NCBI GenBank assembly: GCA_016699675.1
Contig: CP064985.1
Location: 1,674,001 to 1,738,000, forward strand
Direction of reading: 5' to 3'
Source: Austwickia sp.
Lineage (GTDB): Bacteria > Actinomycetota > Actinomycetes > Actinomycetales > Dermatophilaceae
Length of the DNA: 64,000 nt
Both the position numbers and the translations under genes were made by a program. Below, in pieces: positions 41,813 to 50,954 of this stretch. The notes under the pieces were generated by a model. That model was not told where the DNA came from, did not search any database, and saw only the letters and a list, made by a program, of their open reading frames with translations. Position 1 is the stretch's first letter. Every line of letters starts with the position of its first letter.

Positions 41813-43813
41813 ATGCACCGTATCGGCCCCTTCGTCGCGGGTCCCCGCGCGGCCCGACCGACGCGGCCGGCACCGTCGCCAGCGGCGACGTCGCAGACAC
41901 CGCCCACACCGCCGTACGGCGACGCCCCGGTCCCGCCGCCAGGGACCGGCCCGACCGCGGACCTGACCCCGGGGCGCCGGATGGCGCAGGCGCTGACCCG
42001 CGAATTCGGCACCACGTACTACTGGGGCACGGCGTTCCTGCCCGCCCACCGGCGCGAGGACGTCTACGCGATCTACGCCCTCTGCCGCCTCGCCGACGAC
42101 ATCGTCGATGAGCCCGACGGCCCGGACCGCATCGGCCTGACCGTCGCCCCCACCGCGGGCCCGCAGGAGCGCCTGGCGGCGTTCGTGGCGCGATTCTTCC
42201 GGGCCTGGGAGACCCGGTGGGACGCCCACCCGCTCATGGCGGTGATCGTCGACACCGCGCATCGCCTGGCGCTGCCGCGCGACTGCTTCGAGCGGTTCTT
42301 CGGCGCGATGGCCCTGGACCTCACGCGCACGACGTGGTCCTCGTGGGAGGAGCTGCGCGACGGCTACATGGAGGGCTCCGCCGCCGTCATCGGCGAGATG
42401 ATGCTCCCGGTTCTGGAGCCGACGAGCCCGGCCGCCAAGCCCGCGGCCCGGGCCCTGGGGCTGGCGTTCCAGCTGACGAACTTCATCCGCGATGTCGGCG
42501 AGGACCTCGATCGCGGCCGGGTCTACCTGCCCGCGGACGAGTTGGCCGCGCACGGCGCCGACCCGTGGCTTCGCAGGGTCACCCCCGAATGGCGCCGCTT
42601 CCTGGCGGCCCAGATCGCGCGCAACCGGGAGCTCTACCGCGACGCCGAGCAGGGCCTGGCGATGCTGCCGCCCACGTCGGCGCGGTGCGTGGGGGCGGCG
42701 CTGGCCATGTACTCGGCGATCCTCGCCCGGATCGAGCGCGCCGACTACGACGTGTTCGCCGGCCGGATCCGAGTCCCCTCGGCCGCCAAGGTCGCGCTCG
42801 CCGCGCGCGTCCTGGCCGCCGGGACCGGCGAGGCGGCCGCGCCGTACGAGCCGCGGATCCCCGTGCGCCGGGTCCCTCGGCCGCCGGCGGCGGAGCTGAG
42901 CTCTACGTGGCGCCAGGCCGCGGTGCCCCGGATCGAGCGGGCCCTGGCGGCCGCCACGCGGCGGGACCCCGGCGGCTGGTACGTCGTGGGTGCGAGCCCC
43001 GATCTGCGCGCGGGCACCTCACTCGTCCGAACCGTCGCGGGTCGCGAGGTGGCGCTCTGGCGCACGGCCGACGGGACGCTGCGCGCCGGGCCGGGCGCCT
43101 GCCCCCACATGGGGGCCAGCCTGGCCGGGTGTGCCGTGCTGGGTGAGGACGTCGTGTGCCGCTGGCACGGCCTGCGCCTCCCGGGGGAATGGCCTGGGGC
43201 CTGGCCCTTGCTGCCGGCGTACGACGACGGCGTGCTCATGTGGATCCGGCTCGAGCAGCCCGGCGAGACCCCCACCGAGCGGCCGGTGCTGCCGGCGCGG
43301 CCGGACCCCCAGCGGGCGCTGGCGGCCGTCTACACCCACGCGGCGCGCTGCGAGCCCCAGGACATCCTGGCCAACCGTCTCGATCCCTGGCATGGCGCGT
43401 GGTTCCACCCGTACGCCTTCAGCCACCTCGAGGTCGACGAGCACGCGAGCACCGACGAGTGCCTGGTCACGGACGTGACGTTCCGGCTCGACCGGACCTG
43501 GGGCGTGCCCGTGCGCGCCGAGTTCACCTGCCCGGACGCGCGCACCATCGTCATGACGATCGTCGCCGGCGAGGGCGCCGGCAGCGTTGTCGAGACGCAC
43601 GCCACGCCCATGGGACCCGACGCGTCGGGGCTGCCCCGCACCGTCATGACCGAGGCGACGGTGGCCTGCTCGGATCGGACCGGCTTCCGGGTGGCCCGCG
43701 GGGTGGCGCCGCTGGTGAGTCCGCTCGTACGGCGTACGCAGGGGCGCCTGTGGGTCGACGACATCGCGTACGCCGAGCGGCGCTACCTCGTGCGCACCGG
43801 CAGGATCGGGTGA
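41813..43813 (+). CDS. crtB: Phytoene synthase fused to a Rieske oxygenase-like domain
   Basis: A 666-aa fusion. Residues 50-340 are phytoene synthase (2 GGPP to phytoene) with both Asp-rich motifs, YALCRLADDIVDE (95-99) and LTNFIRDVGEDLDRGRVYLP. Residues 385-480 are a Rieske [2Fe-2S] domain: C430-P-H432 ... C449-R-W-H452. The last 180 residues include D524-P-W-H527-x4-H532, like the mononuclear-iron HxxxxH motif of Rieske oxygenases. The domain may oxygenate a carotenoid made by this operon; that is inference. A 48-residue disordered N-terminus precedes the synthase. ATG 41813; GTG 41786 is possible. Its TGA overlaps the next ATG. Confidence 0.88.
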   Translation: MHRIGPFVAGPRAARPTRPAPSPAATSQTPPTPPYGDAPVPPPGTGPTADLTPGRRMAQALTREFGTTYYWGTAFLPAHRREDVYAIYALCRLADDIVDEPDGPDRIGLTVAPTAGPQERLAAFVARFFRAWETRWDAHPLMAVIVDTAHRLALPRDCFERFFGAMALDLTRTTWSSWEELRDGYMEGSAAVIGEMMLPVLEPTSPAAKPAARALGLAFQLTNFIRDVGEDLDRGRVYLPADELAAHGADPWLRRVTPEWRRFLAAQIARNRELYRDAEQGLAMLPPTSARCVGAALAMYSAILARIERADYDVFAGRIRVPSAAKVALAARVLAAGTGEAAAPYEPRIPVRRVPRPPAAELSSTWRQAAVPRIERALAAATRRDPGGWYVVGASPDLRAGTSLVRTVAGREVALWRTADGTLRAGPGACPHMGASLAGCAVLGEDVVCRWHGLRLPGEWPGAWPLLPAYDDGVLMWIRLEQPGETPTERPVLPARPDPQRALAAVYTHAARCEPQDILANRLDPWHGAWFHPYAFSHLEVDEHASTDECLVTDVTFRLDRTWGVPVRAEFTCPDARTIVMTIVAGEGAGSVVETHATPMGPDASGLPRTVMTEATVACSDRTGFRVARGVAPLVSPLVRRTQGRLWVDDIAYAERRYLVRTGRIG

Positions 43814-44253
43814 TGAGAATCCCCTCGCGCGCGATGGTCGCGCTGCGGTTCGTCGCCACCCTGGTGCTGTCGGCCCTGATCGCGCAGGCCGGTTGGGCGG
43901 CGGCGTACCTCGGCGGGGACCGCGGCTACCTGCGGCATCACTCCGTCGGCGCGGGCGTGACGCTCGCGGTGTGCGTCGCGAGTGCGGTGGCGTACGTCGT
44001 GCTGCGGCGCGCCGCCGGCCCGGTGAACGTCACCCTCGCGGTGCTGTTGGCCGTGGCCGTCGGGTGCCAGTACGCCCTCGGCGAGTCCGGCGTCGTCGGG
44101 GTGCACATCTTCGTCGGGGTGCTGATCGCGATGCTGGGCACGGCGCTGACGTCGTGGACGTATCGGCACGACGACGGCGCGGCACCGGCGTGGGTGGCCG
44201 GGGCTATGGGGTCGGCCGGGTCGGCCGAGGGCAGGGGGCGGCCCCGTGCCTGA
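43813..44253 (+). CDS. Small membrane protein in carotenoid operon
   Basis: A 146-aa protein with four hydrophobic segments (about 8-28, 45-63, 70-90 and 95-112) and a short polar tail. I do not recognise the family. ATG 43813 overlaps the upstream TGA (TGATG), and the downstream crtYc starts inside this gene, so all three are translationally coupled. It probably sits with the membrane-bound carotenoid enzymes. Confidence 0.7.
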   Translation: MRIPSRAMVALRFVATLVLSALIAQAGWAAAYLGGDRGYLRHHSVGAGVTLAVCVASAVAYVVLRRAAGPVNVTLAVLLAVAVGCQYALGESGVVGVHIFVGVLIAMLGTALTSWTYRHDDGAAPAWVAGAMGSAGSAEGRGRPRA

Positions 44254-44689
44254 CGCGTGGGACCCCTACCAGTACCTGCTGCTGATGGCCGGGTGCCTGC
44301 TCATCACGCTGCCTTTGGAGCTGGTCCTGCGGGCGCGGGTCTACGCGCGGCCGCGGCGGCTGCTGCGGGCCCTGTGGCCCGTCGTGCTGCTCTACTCCGC
44401 GTGGGACGTGCTCGGCATCGTGCGCGGCCACTGGGCGTATTCGCCGCGGTACACGACGGGCTGGCTCATCCCGCCGCTGGGGATGCCGGTGGAGGAGCTG
44501 GTCTTCTTCCTCGTGGTGCCGATCTGCGGGCTGCTGACCTACGGGGCGGTGGGGACGGTGCTGCGGTGGGGTGCGGCCGTGCGCCTCCGGCAGGCCGGGG
44601 CCCGACACGGGGAGGCCCGACCGGCAGAGACCCGGCAAGCGGGCGACCAGCGTGCGGAGGCCCGGCGGGCGGGGGGTGGCGATGCCTGA
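44246..44689 (+). CDS. crtYc: Lycopene cyclase subunit CrtYc
   Basis: A 147-aa subunit of the heterodimeric lycopene cyclase of Gram-positive bacteria. YQYLLLMAGCLLITLPLEL, RVYARPRRLL, YSAWDVLGIVRGHWAYSPRY and the GMPVEELVFF signature are diagnostic. Three helices are evident. The last 40 residues are an unusual charged Arg/Ala/Glu/Gly repeat (GARHGEARPAETRQAG) not expected in the family. GTG 44246 lies within the preceding gene. With CrtYd it forms beta-rings on lycopene. Confidence 0.92.
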   Translation: MPDAWDPYQYLLLMAGCLLITLPLELVLRARVYARPRRLLRALWPVVLLYSAWDVLGIVRGHWAYSPRYTTGWLIPPLGMPVEELVFFLVVPICGLLTYGAVGTVLRWGAAVRLRQAGARHGEARPAETRQAGDQRAEARRAGGGDA

Positions 44690-44999
44690 ATACACGGTGC
44701 TCGCCGTCGTTTCGGTGGTGGCGGTGCTGGCGGCCGAACGCTTCTGGTACCGGACGGGCCTCCTGCGCACCGGCCGCTATTGGTGCGCGATGGCGATCGT
44801 GGGCTTCTTCCAGGTGCTCGTCGACGGCTGGCTGACCAAGCTCAGCGCCCCGATCGTGCGCTACGCCCCCGAGCATCACCTCGGCATTCGCGCCCCCTGG
44901 GACATCCCGGTCGAGGACTTCCTGTTCGGGTGGTCCATGGTGACGCTGGCGATCCTGGGCTGGGTCCGCGCCGCCAGCCACGAGAGGAACGAGATCTGA
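44682..44999 (+). CDS. crtYd: Lycopene cyclase subunit CrtYd
   Basis: A 105-aa partner subunit with the parallel signature IPVEDFLFGWSMV and the AERFWYRTGLLRTGRYW segment. Three helices span most of the chain. ATG 44682 overlaps the crtYc stop by 8 bp, and its own TGA overlaps the methyltransferase ATG. Both subunits are needed for activity in characterised systems. Confidence 0.92.
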   Translation: MPEYTVLAVVSVVAVLAAERFWYRTGLLRTGRYWCAMAIVGFFQVLVDGWLTKLSAPIVRYAPEHHLGIRAPWDIPVEDFLFGWSMVTLAILGWVRAASHERNEI

Positions 45000-45745
45000 T
45001 GTCGCCCATCACGGCCCGCGACGCGACGGTGACGGCGGAATTCGACCGCATCGGCGCCCACTACGACCGCCTCACGGGCATGTCGCCGGGCTACGACCAG
45101 CAGCTCTACAGTTCGGCGCGCAGCCTGGTCGGCCTGCTGCCGGACGACGCCACCGGGGGCGCCGCGCCGCGGCCGGTGCGGATCGCTGACATCGGCTGCG
45201 GGTCGGGCTCGTCCACCGCCGCGCTGGTGCGCGCCCTGCGCGAGAGCGGCCGGCCGTTCGCGGTCGAAGGGGTCGACGGATCGGCCGGCATGCTGGCGCA
45301 GGCCCAGCGCAAGACCTGGCCCGCCGAGGTGTCCTTCCGGCACGCCCAAGCGCAGGACCTCGTCGCCGAGCAGCCCCGGTACGACGCGGTGTTCGCCGCC
45401 TACCTCGTCCGCAACGTGCCCGACAAGGACGCCTTCCTGCGGGTCGTGCGGGACATGCTGCGCCCCGGCGGGGTGCTGCTGGTGCACGACTATGGCGTCG
45501 CCGGCCGCCCGGTCGATATCACCGCCTGGACCGCGTTGTGCTGGGGCATCGTCATCCCGTCGGCCTGGGTCGTCACGCGCCGGCCCCAGCTCTTCACGTA
45601 CCTGTGGCGCAGCGTGCTGGACTTCGACACCGACGAGCGGCTGCGGGCCCGGCTGTCCGACGCAGGCTTCGCCGAGGTCGGACAGCGGCCGGTGCCGGGC
45701 TGGCAGCGCGGCATGGTCCGGGCCACCTGGGGGCGCCGGCCGTGA
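44999..45745 (+). CDS. Class I SAM methyltransferase (CrtT-like)
   Basis: A 248-aa UbiE-type methyltransferase: VRIADIGCGSGSSTAALVRA (motif I), EGVDGSAGMLAQAQRK, YDAVFAAYLVRNVPDKDAFL and MLRPGGVLLVHDYG. A methyltransferase of similar type (CrtT) occurs in the Streptomyces griseus isorenieratene cluster beside crtU, which supports the placement. The acceptor is unknown. ATG 44999 overlaps the crtYd stop; its TGA overlaps the crtU GTG. Confidence 0.85.
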   Translation: MSPITARDATVTAEFDRIGAHYDRLTGMSPGYDQQLYSSARSLVGLLPDDATGGAAPRPVRIADIGCGSGSSTAALVRALRESGRPFAVEGVDGSAGMLAQAQRKTWPAEVSFRHAQAQDLVAEQPRYDAVFAAYLVRNVPDKDAFLRVVRDMLRPGGVLLVHDYGVAGRPVDITAWTALCWGIVIPSAWVVTRRPQLFTYLWRSVLDFDTDERLRARLSDAGFAEVGQRPVPGWQRGMVRATWGRRP

Positions 45746-47430
45746 GCGATCTGCTGCGCGCGGTGGGCGCCACGGTGCCGGCCGTGGCGCGCGCCGCGCT
45801 GCCCCAGCGGATGCGCCCCGGACGGCCCACCTGGACGCCGGGCCGTGACTCGCGGGCGGTGCGCCTCCCCGCCCGGCCGGGAACGTCGGGTGCCGAGCCC
45901 CTCGACCGCGCCGCGTCGGGGGACCGCCGCGCCGACGGAGTCCCGCGCGTCGCGGTCGTCGGTGGCGGCATCGCCGGGATCTCAGCCGCGGTGGCGCTCG
46001 CGGACCGCGGCGTGGCCGTCACGCTGCTGGAGGCGCGCGATCGTCTCGGCGGCCGGGTCCGGAGCTGGCCCGTAGCGGTGCCCGGCAGCCCGGTCGCACC
46101 GGGCCTGACCGGCGGCGACACCATGAGCCGCGGGTTCCACGCGTTCTTCCGGCAGTACTACAACCTGCGCTCCGTCCTGCGCCGCGTCGACCCCGACCTG
46201 CGCGGGCTGCGCCCGGTCACCGACTACCCGCTGCTGCACGCCGACGGCACGCGCGACTCGTTCACCGCGATCCCGCGCCGACCCCCGTTCAACATCGCCG
46301 GGTTCGTCGCGGCCAGCCCCTCCTTCGGGCTGGCGGACCTGCCGCGCGTCGACCTCCACGCCGCCCTGGGCCTGCTCGACGTGGACTTCCCGGCGACGTA
46401 CTCGGCGTACGACGGCGTGAGCGCCGCCGATGTGCTCGACCGGCTCCGCTTCCCGCCCGGCATGCGCGACCTCGCGCTGGAGGTGTTCGCGCGCAGCTTC
46501 TTCGCCGACCCGCGCGACTTCTCCGGCGGCGAGCTGATCGCCATGTTCCACACCTACTTCCTCGGCTCCGCGGAGGGCCTGCTCTTCGACGTCTCCGCCG
46601 ACGACTTCGACACCACCTGGTGGCGGCCCCTCGGCCGCTATCTCACCGACCGCGGGGCGCAGATCCGGTGCGACACCGCGGCGGTCGCGATCGAGGACGA
46701 CGGCCGGGGACGGCGGGTGGTGCAGGCGGACGGCGAGCGTCTCGCGGCCGACGCGGTCGTGCTCGCCGCCGACCGGGCCGCCCTGCAGCGGATCGTCGCC
46801 GCGAGCCCCCGGCTCGGCGACGATCCCTGGCGGGCCGCCGTCGCGCGGGGTCGGCTGGCGCCGCGCTTCGTCGTGCAGCGCCTGTGGTTCGACCGGCCGA
46901 TGCGGCCGGACACCGCCCCGTTCGTGGGGACCGCGGCCTACGGCTACCTCGACAACGTCTCGGCGGTGCACCTGCTCGAGGAGGGCGCCGCGGCCTGGGC
47001 CCGGCGCACCGGCGGCAGCGTCGTGGAGCTGCACGCGTACGCCGTACCGGACGAGGTCCACGACGCCGAGGTGGTGGCCGACCTGCGTCGGCAGCTGGCC
47101 CGCCTGCACCCCGAACTGGACGGCGCCGCAAGGGTCCACGAGGAGCTCCTCGTCGAACAGGACTGCCCCCTCGCCGGGACCGATCCGTGGGCGGCGCGAC
47201 CGGGGGTGGCCACCCCCGACCAGGCCGTGGTCCTCGCGGGCGACGGCGTACGGTGCGAACTCCCCGTCGCCCTCATGGAGCGTGCCGCGACGACCGGGCT
47301 GCAGGCCGCGAACCTGCTGCTCGACCGCTGGGGCCTGCCGGGACACGACCTGTGGAGCGTGCCCACCTCGACCAGATTCGGCCCAGCCGTCGGCGCCGCC
47401 CGGCGGCTCCTACGCCAAGGAGCATCATGA
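45742..47430 (+). CDS. crtU: Isorenieratene synthase (beta-carotene desaturase/methylase)
   Basis: A 562-aa FAD-dependent enzyme. VAVVGGGIAGISAAVAL is the dinucleotide site, and SRGFHAFFRQYYNLRSVLRR is the CrtU signature. SRSFFADPRDFSGG-like text and the C-terminal ELPVALMERAATTGLQAANL are also typical. The enzyme turns beta-ionone rings of beta-carotene into aromatic phi-rings by desaturation and methyl shift. A 70-residue disordered N-terminus precedes the fold, longer than usual. GTG 45742 overlaps the upstream stop; the next gene starts on its ATGA. Confidence 0.9.
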   Translation: MSDLLRAVGATVPAVARAALPQRMRPGRPTWTPGRDSRAVRLPARPGTSGAEPLDRAASGDRRADGVPRVAVVGGGIAGISAAVALADRGVAVTLLEARDRLGGRVRSWPVAVPGSPVAPGLTGGDTMSRGFHAFFRQYYNLRSVLRRVDPDLRGLRPVTDYPLLHADGTRDSFTAIPRRPPFNIAGFVAASPSFGLADLPRVDLHAALGLLDVDFPATYSAYDGVSAADVLDRLRFPPGMRDLALEVFARSFFADPRDFSGGELIAMFHTYFLGSAEGLLFDVSADDFDTTWWRPLGRYLTDRGAQIRCDTAAVAIEDDGRGRRVVQADGERLAADAVVLAADRAALQRIVAASPRLGDDPWRAAVARGRLAPRFVVQRLWFDRPMRPDTAPFVGTAAYGYLDNVSAVHLLEEGAAAWARRTGGSVVELHAYAVPDEVHDAEVVADLRRQLARLHPELDGAARVHEELLVEQDCPLAGTDPWAARPGVATPDQAVVLAGDGVRCELPVALMERAATTGLQAANLLLDRWGLPGHDLWSVPTSTRFGPAVGAARRLLRQGAS

Positions 47431-47930
47431 CGATCCGACGTACGTTGTCCTGGACCATCCCCGGCACGCCCGCGGAGATCGTCCGCAGGCTCGGCGACCC
47501 CGCGGTGGCGCGGGCCCGCGTCGAGGCCGAACCGGCCCTGCACGCCGAGGTGACCGAGCTGGCCACGGACACCCCCGACGGCGCGGCGCTGGTGATGGCC
47601 GTCTCCGCCGGGATCCCGCAGGGCTGGGTGCCGGCCAGGGTCGCCGCCAACCTGCCGGGGCAGCCGCGCATCGTCCGTCGCGAAGTGTGGCGGCTGCACG
47701 ATGACGGTACGGCGGCCGCCGACATGACCGTCGGCGTCGAGGCGCTCCCGGCGACGACGATGGCCGCGAGCGCGGGGTTGGAGCCGATGGACGCGACGCG
47801 CAGCACGCTCACCTACGAGGTGCAGCTCTCCGTCGCGATTCCGCTGGTAGGGGCGGTCGTCGAGCGTGCGGTCATCGAGCAGATCTGCCGCGGGTACGAG
47901 AAGGAGGCGGCCGTCATCCGGGGCAGCTGA
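47427..47930 (+). CDS. DUF2505 protein
   Basis: A 167-aa START/SRPBCC-like protein of the actinobacterial DUF2505 family (SWTIPGTPAEIVRRLGDPAVARARV ... PGQPRIVRREVWRL). Such folds often bind hydrophobic ligands, so a carotenoid-carrying role is conceivable but not shown. AAGGAGC is 4-5 bases before ATG 47427, which overlaps the crtU stop. Confidence 0.82.
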   Translation: MTIRRTLSWTIPGTPAEIVRRLGDPAVARARVEAEPALHAEVTELATDTPDGAALVMAVSAGIPQGWVPARVAANLPGQPRIVRREVWRLHDDGTAAADMTVGVEALPATTMAASAGLEPMDATRSTLTYEVQLSVAIPLVGAVVERAVIEQICRGYEKEAAVIRGS

Positions 47931-48050
47931 CCGCGCCGCTCGCCCGCCCGCGCCGCCCGCCCACCGCTCGCCCGCGCCGCCGCCGCCGTCCGGGCCGCCG
48001 TTCGCGTCTCGCTCTTCGTTTTCCGTCTTCGTCCTCGGAGGATCATCACC

Positions 48051-48662
48051 GTGCTCTATCCCACCCCCGCCCCCGACGCGCTCGCCGAGGAGTCCGACCT
48101 CGTCGTCCTCCTCGCCGAGGACGGCACGACGACCGGTACGGCGCCCCGCGACCAGGTGCACGGCGCCGACACCCCGCTCCACCTGGCCTTCTCGACGTAC
48201 CTGTTCGACCCCGCCGGCCGCCTCCTGCTCACCCGCCGGGCGCTGACCAAGCGCACCTGGCCGGGGGTTTGGTCCAACAGCTGCTGCGGGCACCCCAAGC
48301 CGGGCGAGGCGGTCGTCGAGGCCGCGGGCCGGCGCGTGCGGGAGGAACTGGGCGCGGAGCCGCGGGATCTGGCGCTGGCGGTGCCGGACTTCCGCTACCG
48401 GGCCGTCGACGCCAGCGGCATCGTCGAGCACGAGATCTGCCCCGTCTTCGTCGGGAAGGTCGACCCCGCCGAGCTGAGCCCGGACGCCGACGAGATCGCC
48501 GAGACGACCTGGGTGCCGTGGGAGGCCGTGGTGACCGCGGCGCGGGCCACCCCGATGCTGCTCAGCCCCTGGGCGGTCCGTCAGATCCCGCTGGTCGCCC
48601 AGATGGAGTCGTCGCTCTGGGGCGGGGACCGGCCGCACGCGCAGGGCGGGCTGTCCGCGTGA
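48051..48662 (+). CDS. idi: Isopentenyl-diphosphate delta-isomerase, type I
   Basis: A 203-aa Nudix-fold isomerase interconverting IPP and DMAPP. The active-site cysteine lies in TWPGVWSNSCCGHPKPGE, and the essential glutamate in VEHEICPVFVG; Nudix residues RRVREELG are present. GTG 48051 has GGAGG eight to nine bases upstream after a 120-bp gap, the largest break inside the operon, so an internal promoter is possible. It supplies DMAPP for GGPP; no GGPP synthase gene is in the window. Confidence 0.94.
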   Translation: MLYPTPAPDALAEESDLVVLLAEDGTTTGTAPRDQVHGADTPLHLAFSTYLFDPAGRLLLTRRALTKRTWPGVWSNSCCGHPKPGEAVVEAAGRRVREELGAEPRDLALAVPDFRYRAVDASGIVEHEICPVFVGKVDPAELSPDADEIAETTWVPWEAVVTAARATPMLLSPWAVRQIPLVAQMESSLWGGDRPHAQGGLSA

Positions 48663-50227
48663 GCCATGTCGTCGTCATCGGTGCCGGCCTGGCGGGCCTG
48701 GCCGCGGCGTGTCACCTGCGCGGCCAGGGGCACGAGGTCACGGTCCTGGAGCGGCAGGCCGGTCCGGGGGGCCGCGGGATCCGGTTGGAGCGCAACGGAT
48801 TCACCTTCGACACGGGGCCGACCGTGCTCACCATGGTCGACCTCGTCGACGAGGCGCTCAAGGCCGTCGGCGTCCGCGCCCATGACGTCCTCGACCCGGT
48901 CCGGCTGGACCCCGCCTACCGGGCCCTGTTCGCCGACGGGTCCACCCTGCACGTGCGCCACGGCCACGAGGCGATGCGCGCCGAGATCGCCCGGGAGTGC
49001 GGCTCGCTCGACGCCGCCGCCTTCGACCAGTTCGTCGCCTGGCTGCGTGAGCTCTACCTCGTGGAGATGCCGCACTTCATCGACGCCAACTTCGACTCCC
49101 CGCTCGACCTGATGCGCTCCCCGCGGGCCGCGGCCCGGCTGATCCGGCTCGGCGGCTTCGGGCGACTCGGGCCCGCGATCCGGAGCCGGTTCCGGGACCC
49201 GCGGCTGCACCGGCTGTTCTCGTTCCAGGCCATGTACGCCGGCCTGGCGCCCGAGCAGGCGCTCGCGATCTACGCGGTCATCACCTACATGGACAGCATC
49301 GAGGGGGTCTGGTTCCCGCGGGGCGGGATGCGCGCGGTCCCGGAGGCGATGGCCGCCGCCGCGGCGGCCGCGGGGGTGGAGTTCCGCTACGACCGCACCG
49401 TGACTCGCGTGCTTACCCGCACCGACGGGGTCGTCGCGGGGGTGTGCGTCGAGCCGTCCTCGGCCGGACCGCACGGCGAGCCGTCGTCGCCCGGGCCGTA
49501 CGTCGAGGGCGCGCGGGCGCCCGAGCGCATCGCCTGCGATGCCGTGATCTGCACGCTGGACCTGCCCACGGCGTACGACCGGCTCCTGCCCGACCTGACC
49601 CCGCCCGTCGCAGTGCAACGCCCGACGTACTCGCCGTCCGCCGTCGTCTGGCACCTCGGCGTCCGTGGGGTGCCCCAGCAGGCGGCGCACCACAACATCC
49701 ACTTCGGCGCCGCCTGGGAGGACGCCTTCGAGGACCTGCTGACCCGGGGCGTGCGAATGCGCGACCCGTCCCGGCTCGTCTCGGTGCCCTCGCTCGACGA
49801 CCCCACCGCGGCGCCGGAGGGATGCTCGACGCTGTACGTGCTGGAGCCCGTGCCGAACCTCGCCGCCGGCCGCCTCGACTGGGCCGTGGAGCGCCCCCGC
49901 GTGCGCGATGAGCTGCAGTGCTTCCTTCAGCAAGCGGGGTACCCGACCGAGATCGTCGCCGAGGAGCTGGTCGATCCGACCGACTGGGCGCGGGCGGGGA
50001 TGGCCGGGGGGACGCCGTTCGCGCTGGCGCACACCTTCGCCCAGACCGGTCCGTTCCGCCCGCCCAACGTGGAGCGCCGCCGGCCGGGCCTGTTCTTCGC
50101 CGGGTCCGGGACGGTGCCCGGCGTCGGCGTACCCATGGTGCTCATCTCCGGCAAGCTGGCCGCGCGCCGCGTGGCCGCCTACCTGCCCGCTCTAGGGCGG
50201 ACGGCCTCGCCGTCCGCCCCGCGATGA
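48659..50227 (+). CDS. crtI: Phytoene desaturase
   Basis: A 522-aa CrtI-type FAD enzyme converting phytoene to lycopene (four desaturations expected). VVVIGAGLAGLAAACHLRG binds FAD; LERNGFTFDTGPTVLTMVDL, MYAGLAPEQALAIYAVITYM and WFPRGGMRAVPEAMA are conserved, with the C-terminal GLFFAGSGTVPGVGVPMVLISG. GTG 48659 overlaps the idi stop (GTGA). Its last codons encode a terminator-like hairpin. Confidence 0.93.
   Translation: MSHVVVIGAGLAGLAAACHLRGQGHEVTVLERQAGPGGRGIRLERNGFTFDTGPTVLTMVDLVDEALKAVGVRAHDVLDPVRLDPAYRALFADGSTLHVRHGHEAMRAEIARECGSLDAAAFDQFVAWLRELYLVEMPHFIDANFDSPLDLMRSPRAAARLIRLGGFGRLGPAIRSRFRDPRLHRLFSFQAMYAGLAPEQALAIYAVITYMDSIEGVWFPRGGMRAVPEAMAAAAAAAGVEFRYDRTVTRVLTRTDGVVAGVCVEPSSAGPHGEPSSPGPYVEGARAPERIACDAVICTLDLPTAYDRLLPDLTPPVAVQRPTYSPSAVVWHLGVRGVPQQAAHHNIHFGAAWEDAFEDLLTRGVRMRDPSRLVSVPSLDDPTAAPEGCSTLYVLEPVPNLAAGRLDWAVERPRVRDELQCFLQQAGYPTEIVAEELVDPTDWARAGMAGGTPFALAHTFAQTGPFRPPNVERRRPGLFFAGSGTVPGVGVPMVLISGKLAARRVAAYLPALGRTASPSAPR
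50195..50219 (+). terminator. Hairpin at the end of crtI
   Basis: GGGCGGACGGC (50195-50205) pairs with GCCGTCCGCCC (50209-50219) around CTC. The stem is inside the final codons of crtI and ends 5 bp before its stop codon. It probably attenuates transcription between the two arms of the carotenoid region. Confidence 0.65.
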
Positions 50228-50307
50228 TTTCGCCACCCCTTCGCGGTCTGTCCTTCGGCGGGTCCTCCAGGACCGTCCGTGGGACCGGCGACACACGAGG
50301 AGCGGAC

Positions 50308-50787
50308 ATGACGCAGGAACGGCTGCCCCACCACGAGTTGGGCGTCTTCATCGGCAACTGGCAGGCAGAGGGCACGACGTACGGCGGGCCGGACCAGAAC
50401 CCGACCGACCCGAAGGCCGAGCGCCACCCGTGGCGGAGCATCCACACGGCGCGCTGGTACTCCGGAGAGTTCTTCGTCCTTCAGGACGAGCACGCGAACG
50501 GGCCCTTCGACACCCTGATGCTGCTCGGCTGGGACGCGGAGGAGGGGCGGTACTTCGCCCGGACCGTCTCCAACCTCGGGTTCGCCCGCGACTACACGAT
50601 GGAGCTGACCGGGTCCGATGGGTCCGACGGGGCCGACGGGGGCCTGACCTGGCGGCTGAGCGGCGCCAGCGAACGCGCGACGTACCGCTTCGTCGACGAC
50701 GGGCGCAACCAGGAGATCTCCTGGGAATGGCGGCCGGACGGCGAGTGGCTGCCGCTGTGCGACCGGACGGCTCGCAGGATCGACTGA
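50308..50787 (+). CDS. DUF1579-like protein
   Basis: A 159-aa protein with the DUF1579 pattern: LGVFIGNWQAEGTTY, ARWYSGEFFVLQDEH, MLLGWDAEEGRYFARTVSN and EISWEWRPDGEWLPLCDRT. The fold is a lipocalin-like barrel of unknown role. GAGGAGCGGAC precedes ATG 50308. It lies downstream of the crtI hairpin. Confidence 0.75.
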   Translation: MTQERLPHHELGVFIGNWQAEGTTYGGPDQNPTDPKAERHPWRSIHTARWYSGEFFVLQDEHANGPFDTLMLLGWDAEEGRYFARTVSNLGFARDYTMELTGSDGSDGADGGLTWRLSGASERATYRFVDDGRNQEISWEWRPDGEWLPLCDRTARRID

Positions 50788-50954
50788 GCCGGGTTCGAGC
50801 AGGCTCAACCGGGTTCACGGGGTTCAACCAGCGTTGGGCGGGTTCGACATCGGTTGCGGACGAGGCGCGCCGGTGTTCGACTACTGGCGCCGCCTCGGAT
50901 CGCCGCTCGATCCGCCCGCGGCGATCCTGCTGTCGACGCGAAGGGACCACCGCG

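Noticed and set aside
48269..48658. Longer start for CrtI
   Set aside because: The extension overlaps idi fully out of frame; the FAD motif begins just after GTG 48659.
50788..50954. tRNA suggested by GGGTTCGA runs
   Set aside because: No acceptor or anticodon stems can be folded around them; they are short repeats of GGGTTC.
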